DNA of 64,000 bases from JAOAPG01 sp963791575 (GTDB lineage: Bacteria > Acidobacteriota > Terriglobia > Terriglobales > Acidobacteriaceae): positions 1 to 64,000 of the forward strand of contig CAWBSY010000002.1 of assembly GCA_963791575.1 (NCBI GenBank), given 5' to 3'. This document shows, piece after piece, positions 58,233 to 64,000 of this stretch (positions are counted from its first letter, which is position 1; each line of letters begins with the position of its first letter). The notes under the pieces were generated by a model. It had not been told where the DNA came from, did no database searches, and was given only the letters and a program-made list of their open reading frames with translations. The translations under genes were made by a program, and so were the position numbers.

Positions 58233-60269
58233 TCACCAAACTCGGCAGGCGTTCTCGCTCACCATCGGCTGTCCTGCCTTACAACCCCATGCTTTCTCGA
58301 ATTCCGGCATGTTCTCGACCACACCGTCTACGCGATATTTCCCCGGCGAGTGCGGATCTACGCTCACCCGCATGCGAGCGAACTCTGGACGCTGCTTCTC
58401 GCACCACACACGCCCGAATCCTAGGAAGAATCGTTGCTCCGGCGTGTAGCTGTCAATTGTCTGCGCGGCTTTCGCGGTGGGATATTGCTTATTCATTTCG
58501 CCCAAAGCATTGAGCGAGATACGGGCGCCGCCATTGTCCGCGGTGTTTTCACCTAGCGTTAATTTGCCGTTGAGCTTCAGATCATCCACCGCAACAAAGC
58601 CGCCGTACTCGTTGGCAACGCAACTTGCCCGCTGCTCGAATTCTTTTCCGTCTTCCGCCGTCCACCAGTCCCGCAGATTGCCCTGCGGATCGTACTTGCG
58701 TCCCTGATCATCGAAACCATGGGTGAGTTCGTGGCCAATGACCAATCCGATACCGCCAAAGTTAACAGCATCATCGACATCCTTATCGAAAAACGGTGGC
58801 TGCAGAATTCCCGCCGGGAACACAATTTCATTGTGCGACGAATTGTAGTAGGCATTCACCGTAGGCGGCGTCATTCCCCATTCTTTGCGATCGACTGGCT
58901 TCCCGATTTTTGCGATCTGTCTTTTTGATTCGAATTCATTCGCGCGTAGGAAATTTCCCACTAGGTCCCCACGGACGATATTCAACGAGCTGTAGTCCCG
59001 CCATATGTCCGGGTATCCGATCTTATTTTGGATTGCCGCCAGCTTGAGTTGTGCCTGCTTCTTGGTCTCAGCCGACATCCAGGGCAGCCCATCAATGTCC
59101 TCGCCCAATGATTTCTCCAGCGCAGCCACCATCTTCTGCATGCGCTGCTTGGCCTCCGGACCAAACGTCTTTTCAACATAACGCTGTCCCAAAGCCTCTC
59201 CGAGCGAGTCATCAGTAGAAGTCACGCAGCGTTTCCAACGCGCTTTGATTTCGGCTTGTCCAGTGAGCGCCTTCTGCATTTGAAAGTTTGCGTCGACATA
59301 CGGTTTGGAGAGCCACGGAGACGCGCTATCAAGCACATGCCAGCTTACGTATGTTTTCAAAGCCTCCAGCGGTTCGGATTCGATTACTCCATTTACCTGC
59401 TTGAAGAACTCGGGATTGCTGACGTTCAGCTCCGAAAAGGCAGGGGCTCCTATATCCGTAAAATAGCGATTCAAATAAAAATTCGGGGCTAGTGCGGAAG
59501 CCTCTTCGCGGCTCATCTTGTGATCGCGATTTTTCGGGTCGCGGCGAGCTGTTCGATCCATAGAATCTTTGGCCAACGCGGTCTCAATCCGCAAAACAGT
59601 TTGGGCCGATTCCGCCGCCTGCTGCTCAGATTGTCCTGCCAGCGTAAAGAGCTGGGTCGCATACTCAACCAGATGCTTCCGCATCTCCAGATTCTTCGGT
59701 TCGTCCTTAACGTAGTAATCGCGGTCAGGGAGCGACAATCCGCCCTGATCAATGTAGGCGATTACCATGTCGGCATTGTGCAGGTCTGGTGAGGAGTAGA
59801 AATTAAACAGTGGATTCGGGCCAATGAGATGAACTCGGGCCAACGCGTCAATGAGCGCGGCTTTGTCCTTTACGTCCGCAATGCGCGCCAGTTCAGATTT
59901 GAGCGGGTCAAGTCCCTTGGCGTCCGCTACTTTTTCATCGATGCAAGAGTCATAGTAATCACCTATTTTTTGATCGATGGGATTTCGCCCGCTGTTTGCT
60001 ACGGCAGCCTTCTCCAAAATTTCGCGCAAGATGGCTCGGTTGCGCTCCTGCAGTTCGCTAAAGCTGCCCCAACGTGGCTGGTCAGCCGGAATTACCGCAG
60101 TCTTCAACCAGCTTCCGCATGAATATTGATAAAAATCGACACAAGGGCTTGTAGTTTTATCAATAGTCTCCAGCGTTGAACGTAAGCCTGGATCTGAAGC
60201 AAGAGCGGTCTGGGCAACAAATCCTGGAAACGTCATTAGGCACGCGAACGTGAACACGTAGAAGCGCAT
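58233..60269 (-). CDS. M13-family (neprilysin-like) zinc metallopeptidase, paralogue 2
   Basis: 678 residues. Signal peptide MRFYVFTFACLMTFPGFVAQ. Early Cys pair in CVDFYQYSCGSW. Catalytic parts are textbook: NAYYNSSHNEIVFPAGILQP, zinc site HELTH in IGHELTHGFDDQGRKYDP (near residue 510), third ligand in LGENTADNGGARISLNAL, C-terminal CRVW. It is an exported peptidase of normal length. It shares long blocks with the M13 enzyme at 35826-37949 (RDWWTAED, KIGKPVDR), so they are paralogues rather than a tandem copy. Upstream gene is the second TonB receptor on the same strand. Confidence 0.92.
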   Translation of the reverse strand: MRFYVFTFACLMTFPGFVAQTALASDPGLRSTLETIDKTTSPCVDFYQYSCGSWLKTAVIPADQPRWGSFSELQERNRAILREILEKAAVANSGRNPIDQKIGDYYDSCIDEKVADAKGLDPLKSELARIADVKDKAALIDALARVHLIGPNPLFNFYSSPDLHNADMVIAYIDQGGLSLPDRDYYVKDEPKNLEMRKHLVEYATQLFTLAGQSEQQAAESAQTVLRIETALAKDSMDRTARRDPKNRDHKMSREEASALAPNFYLNRYFTDIGAPAFSELNVSNPEFFKQVNGVIESEPLEALKTYVSWHVLDSASPWLSKPYVDANFQMQKALTGQAEIKARWKRCVTSTDDSLGEALGQRYVEKTFGPEAKQRMQKMVAALEKSLGEDIDGLPWMSAETKKQAQLKLAAIQNKIGYPDIWRDYSSLNIVRGDLVGNFLRANEFESKRQIAKIGKPVDRKEWGMTPPTVNAYYNSSHNEIVFPAGILQPPFFDKDVDDAVNFGGIGLVIGHELTHGFDDQGRKYDPQGNLRDWWTAEDGKEFEQRASCVANEYGGFVAVDDLKLNGKLTLGENTADNGGARISLNALGEMNKQYPTAKAAQTIDSYTPEQRFFLGFGRVWCEKQRPEFARMRVSVDPHSPGKYRVDGVVENMPEFEKAWGCKAGQPMVSENACRVW

Positions 60270-60374
60270 ATAAGAACCTCAGTTGGAGTGATCGCTGATT
60301 TTAAGCCTGAAAAGATGGACGGACAAGAGCAGCAAAGGTTAGGTCCTCATTAAGGACCCGATTCATGAAATACG

Positions 60375-60409
60375 ACGCAGCATGGGACCGGAATGCACCC
60401 ACGCTGCGT
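60375..60409 (-). terminator. Hairpin after the TonB receptor gene
   Basis: ACGCAGC-A-TGGG (60375-60386) pairs with CCCA-C-GCTGCGT (60398-60409). A second perfect hairpin GGTCCT-CATTA-AGGACC lies at 60342-60358. The T tract on the minus side is weak. Confidence 0.5.
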
Positions 60410-60419
60410 TCAGTCTGCG

Positions 60420-63400
60420 TTAAAACTGTATTCGTGCTGAGAACTCGATCACTCGTCCCGCATCTGCCCCCGGAGCCTTGCCGAATTCCGGCGCCTCGAT
60501 TACCGCCTCATTTGTGCCGAAAGTGATCGGCTGCAAATTCAGTTTGTTGAAGATGTTGTACATATTCGCCTGGAATCGAAAAATGTTCTCTCGGCCAAAG
60601 AATTTAAAGTGTTGTTCTTTGGCAAAGCTCATGTCGGTATCGAAATAGCAAGCTCCCCGAAAAGAGTTCCGCCCAATTCCCGGAGGTCCAGCGGTCGCGA
60701 TATTGAAATACGACGTCCCGCCGTTGGGGAAGTTGCTGCCGTTAATGAGTGCGTCATTCGAGCAGCTATTGTGAGCTCCTCCGAAATACGCGGTCGGCCG
60801 CGTGGGATTAATCGTGGCCGCGCTGCTCACGGCAGCAATCGAGTTCAGTTTATGAGTGACCGGCGTCCACGGATAGCCGGTGTGATAAGTCATCACGCCA
60901 TTAATCTGCCATCCGCTCAGAACTTGGCCCAAGAAACCATTACCGTTGTGATACTTCGGCAAATCCCAAACTCCGGTTGCGGTCACGCGATGTCTTAGAT
61001 CGTAGTCGGACGGCCCATACTCCGTCCATGGCTGCGCCGGATCGGTTTGGTTGCCGGCAGAATTGGCATAATCGCCATTCGAAGCCTGGTCCAAACTCTT
61101 CGCATAGCTGTAATTCACATTGAATTGAAAGCCGTGCTGGAAGCGCCGCAGCAGCTGAAGATTCAAAGCATTGTAATTGCTATGAACGTCGTTGGTGGCA
61201 AAATAAGCCGCCGAAAGCGGAGTCTGTTTTGCTGTCGACGGACAGCTGCCATCAGGGGCCGGCGCCGAGCAAGTGGGATACAAGAAGTTCTGATTAACAA
61301 TTCGCGGATACTCATGGCCAACGCTGCCCTGATATCCAATCGTCGCAACAAACTGTCCTGGCAATTCAAATTGAGTCTCCAGCGAAAACAAGTAACTATA
61401 CGGAACCGGCGTGTTAGGATGTGCGCCCCATACTTCCACCGCGAGCGGATTCGTGCCGAAGGGATTCGGCAAATTGTTAGCTGGGTTGACTCCCGTCGCC
61501 AATGCTGGATTAAAAGGATAGCTGAACGGAGAAGCCGAACTTCCCACCGCATACAAGATCGAGCCATTATTGGTCGGGCTGCTTACCGAAGAGCAGCAGA
61601 TTCCATAATTCGCGAAGTTGGGACCATCTTCCACCGCATTCTCAAACAGATTGTCATTCAACCGGTCATAGGCAACTGCGAATCCGCCGCGCAATACCAC
61701 CTTGCTATTGAACTTGGATGGGGAATAAGCGAAACCAATTTTTGGAGAGAAATCGCCGTAATCCGGTTTCCAAAATTGGTCAACCGGCCTAACAATCGCA
61801 TCAATTACAGCCGTTGCTGGTGTTGGTCCAAGCTGCGGATAAAAAATGTGCAATCCCTTATTTGTGAGCGGTGAAAAATATTCGTAGCGCAGGCCGGTGT
61901 TCAACGTGAAAGTCGGAGTAATTCTCCAGTCATGTTGAACAAACGCCCCATAAGTCTGTGTACGCAGATAGCGTTGAGTTTGCGCCGGGCCTCCATTGTT
62001 CGGATTCGCGTCTATACCTTCGTAAATTGGCGTGCTGTTAGCCAAATTCCACAAGCCCTGAAACGAATAAGTCGGACGCGCGGCGCCTAGCAGATCGTTA
62101 TTATCCTGCTCCCATCGAATCTCTACACCGAATTTCAAAGTGCGGCTGCCGAGAGTTTTGGTCGCCATATCGCGCACTTCATACGTATTCTGCGCAAACA
62201 AAGCTGGAGACGCATTGCTCTGGTTGGCACCAAATTTAATGTCCTGAGGGAACGGCAAATTTTGAATGTCAAGGTTGGGTATCCCCCAGTTGACGACGCC
62301 TGCCGAGTCCTGAAGCTGGTTGTCAGCGAACCGAGTGGCATTCCCGCGCAATTCGTTAATAAACGTGGGGGAAAATGTATGGATGTAAATTGCGGTCGCC
62401 GCGGTGGTCAGCGGCTTCAGAGGCGTGTCCGCGATCGACCGCGCATCCTGACCGGGATCGGACGTGAATTTGCTTAGCTTGGTCGCAAATACGCTGGCTG
62501 CGAACTGGTCATGTGGAGTCACATACCAATCCACACGTCCGTTATATTGATTGCCCTTCGAATTATTAGGCACGAAAAGCTGGACCAGCTGCACATCAGG
62601 AATTCCGTCGAGCCCTCCACCAACAAAATTGTTACCGTCCACATATTGCCCGGTGCCGCCAGTGAAAGATCCAATATCAATGCCTCCCGCAACCGGATTG
62701 CACACAGCGGAAGGATTGGGATATTTATTGGGTTGCGCGATGTACAGGCTGCAGTCTGACGGCAGAACTTTGAGAATGCGCGGAAGAATCCCTGGTGCAT
62801 TTAGGATTTGGGCCGACACGCTACCGGGCCGCTGAGCAATGACAGCCTGTCGGAACTGCGGGGTCTCAACCCATTCCTCGGACGTAGTGGAATTGCCGTT
62901 AGTGAACCCTTCATAAGAAAGAAAGAAGAAGAGTTTATTTTTGACCAGCGGACCGCCCAAAGATGCCGCGTACTCGCGCTGCTTATTCTCGACCCGCTGA
63001 GGAAGCTGCTTGTCTGGGCCTCCGTAAGAGGTAAACGCATTCAGTCCAGGTTCGTCATATTGGAAGTGACCAGTGCCGTGGAATTGATCCGTACCGCTTT
63101 TGGTCACAACTTTCACTTGGGCACCAGAATTGCGACCGTCTTCAGCCGAGAAAGAAGTCGCTACCACGCTCATCTCGCTTATGGATTCTGGATTAGGTGT
63201 AACCACAGCCGCCCCACCGAAGCCGAGAGAGTTTACGCTCACTCCGTCGATCAAATAATTATTTTCCGTGGGACGATGACCATCGGCGCTGATCTGAATC
63301 TGATTTTCTGTTTGGAAGATTCCAGCATTCGATTGGCCCGCGCCCGTGTTGTTCGGCAGAAAGACAGATGTCCCATTCGACTGCCGGGCGCTATCGCCGG

Positions 63401-63896
63401 AGATTCCAATTGTTGTATGCAACAGTTCGTAAGGATCGCGACCGTACACCGGCAATCGCTCAATGGATTGATTGTCAATCGTGTTTCCAATATTGGCGTC
63501 CGTTGTCTGCAGATTCGGCAATTCTGCGGCGCTCACTGTGACGCTCTCCTGCGCGCCTCCGGGTTGAAGCTTTACGTCAATTCCGCGTGGAACTTCCGCG
63601 ACCACCGTTACTGGAGAAACAGTGCTGCTTTTGAAATTAGGGGCGTCTACTTTGACCGAATAATTTCCCGGCGGAAGTTCCGAGAATTGGTAGAAGCCAT
63701 TGGCACTGGTAGTCGCGCTTCGATTAACTTGAGTGGCAAGATTTGTGATCGTAACCGTTGCCCCACTAAGCACGGCTCCAGAGGCATCTTCCACTGTGCC
63801 TTGCAAGCTTGCGCCAAATTGCGCGAAGGCTAGGTTTCCGGTGAGGCCGAGGACAAAGATCGAGAGTACAAGCAGGATGCGTAGTATGAGTTTCAT
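60420..63896 (-). CDS. Large TonB-dependent receptor, Oar-like, with carboxypeptidase-regulatory-like domain
   Basis: 1158 residues. Signal peptide ending near AQFGA (residues ~1-27). CarboxypepD_reg-like domain (~28-115; GTVEDASGAVLSGATVTITN, YQFSELPPGNYSVKVDAPNF), plug (~125-260; NYLIDGVSVNSLGFGGAAVV, SGAQVKVVTKSGTDQFHGTG) and a barrel with many aromatic-rich strands to the C-terminal FSARIQF. It is an outer-membrane active importer; substrate unknown. Longer than the receptor at 14535-17591 but with the same plan. It is followed by an M13 peptidase gene on the same strand, 150 bases away, separated by hairpins. Confidence 0.88.
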   Translation of the reverse strand: MKLILRILLVLSIFVLGLTGNLAFAQFGASLQGTVEDASGAVLSGATVTITNLATQVNRSATTSANGFYQFSELPPGNYSVKVDAPNFKSSTVSPVTVVAEVPRGIDVKLQPGGAQESVTVSAAELPNLQTTDANIGNTIDNQSIERLPVYGRDPYELLHTTIGISGDSARQSNGTSVFLPNNTGAGQSNAGIFQTENQIQISADGHRPTENNYLIDGVSVNSLGFGGAAVVTPNPESISEMSVVATSFSAEDGRNSGAQVKVVTKSGTDQFHGTGHFQYDEPGLNAFTSYGGPDKQLPQRVENKQREYAASLGGPLVKNKLFFFLSYEGFTNGNSTTSEEWVETPQFRQAVIAQRPGSVSAQILNAPGILPRILKVLPSDCSLYIAQPNKYPNPSAVCNPVAGGIDIGSFTGGTGQYVDGNNFVGGGLDGIPDVQLVQLFVPNNSKGNQYNGRVDWYVTPHDQFAASVFATKLSKFTSDPGQDARSIADTPLKPLTTAATAIYIHTFSPTFINELRGNATRFADNQLQDSAGVVNWGIPNLDIQNLPFPQDIKFGANQSNASPALFAQNTYEVRDMATKTLGSRTLKFGVEIRWEQDNNDLLGAARPTYSFQGLWNLANSTPIYEGIDANPNNGGPAQTQRYLRTQTYGAFVQHDWRITPTFTLNTGLRYEYFSPLTNKGLHIFYPQLGPTPATAVIDAIVRPVDQFWKPDYGDFSPKIGFAYSPSKFNSKVVLRGGFAVAYDRLNDNLFENAVEDGPNFANYGICCSSVSSPTNNGSILYAVGSSASPFSYPFNPALATGVNPANNLPNPFGTNPLAVEVWGAHPNTPVPYSYLFSLETQFELPGQFVATIGYQGSVGHEYPRIVNQNFLYPTCSAPAPDGSCPSTAKQTPLSAAYFATNDVHSNYNALNLQLLRRFQHGFQFNVNYSYAKSLDQASNGDYANSAGNQTDPAQPWTEYGPSDYDLRHRVTATGVWDLPKYHNGNGFLGQVLSGWQINGVMTYHTGYPWTPVTHKLNSIAAVSSAATINPTRPTAYFGGAHNSCSNDALINGSNFPNGGTSYFNIATAGPPGIGRNSFRGACYFDTDMSFAKEQHFKFFGRENIFRFQANMYNIFNKLNLQPITFGTNEAVIEAPEFGKAPGADAGRVIEFSARIQF

Positions 63897-64000
63897 TGGG
63901 GGAGGCTCCAGCTCTCGATAGAGCAGAAACTTAGTTGCCTAAAATTGCAAAATCGTTTTCTCAGTTCGGAGAAATGAATCAGATTAAGAAAACTTTCGCC

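Noticed and set aside
61047..61874. Open frame of 275 codons opposite the TonB receptor
   Set aside because: Same reason: antisense shadow with no motifs or start signal.
62808..63833. Open frame of 341 codons opposite the TonB receptor
   Set aside because: Antisense to a well-supported gene; Arg/Ile/Ser-rich composition expected of a shadow frame.
1..64000. CRISPR array, prophage or complete insertion sequence
   Set aside because: No regularly spaced repeats, no phage structural or integrase genes, and no intact transposase were seen on either strand.

Overview
The window looks like a chromosomal segment of an Acidobacteriota bacterium (Terriglobia-like). This is inferred from gene content: two very large Oar-type TonB-dependent receptors with an N-terminal carboxypeptidase-regulatory-like domain, two M13 neprilysin-like peptidases, a BNR/sortilin-like repeat protein, a sigma/anti-sigma operon ending in a DUF4097 protein, and a Gram-negative envelope set (kdsC, kdsD, a class A PBP, an MlaF-type ATPase). 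No 16S or other marker is present, so the phylum call rests on my memory of family distribution.

Layout. (1) About 1-10.1 kb is a gene graveyard: a secreted protein with an HExxH motif, a small membrane protein, an S41 protease, two secreted hypotheticals, an MEDS sensor, a GAF/PAS histidine kinase and a nagA fragment are all broken by frameshifts or in-frame stops. A 3' half of tRNA-Pro(CGG) and a 37-bp repeat pair lie among them, suggesting an old insertion or excision site. One methyltransferase there is intact. (2) 10.3-19.2 kb: BNR protein, LolA-like protein, TonB receptor and a divergent exported amidohydrolase. (3) 19.3-29.1 kb: housekeeping and envelope genes (lipoprotein, DinB-like, prepilin peptidase coupled to a PAS protein, GNAT, BON lipoprotein, PilZ, mobA, MlaF-type ATPase, ribE, asd). 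(4) 29.3-33.2 kb: a tightly overlapped sigma / anti-sigma / B-box membrane protein / DUF4097 operon. (5) 33.6-43.5 kb: hybrid kinase, M13 peptidase, ferritin-like protein, glgC, M23 peptidase and an FHA-GAF-sigma54 activator. (6) 43.5-49.2 kb: an intergenic region with a predicted sigma54-driven small RNA, the Lhr helicase, and a VapBC-type module with a clear dyad operator. (7) 49.2-64 kb: kdsC, PEGA, TPR, PBP1, proS, kdsD, a second M13 peptidase and a second TonB receptor.

Two kinds of gene damage must be kept apart. In the left block, disruptions are dense and include nonsense codons; this is real decay or very poor sequence. Elsewhere at least nine isolated breaks occur in otherwise well-kept genes, including the essential proS and ribE. 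At every junction I could resolve, removing one base restores the frame, which points to sequence or assembly insertion errors rather than pseudogenes.

Most worth a second look: the candidate sigma54/sRNA locus beside the sigma54 activator; a repeat-like element inserted in frame in the kdsD coding sequence; the in-frame TGA at a presumed Cys position of the MEDS protein with a hairpin just downstream; and the tRNA-Pro fragment in the decayed block.
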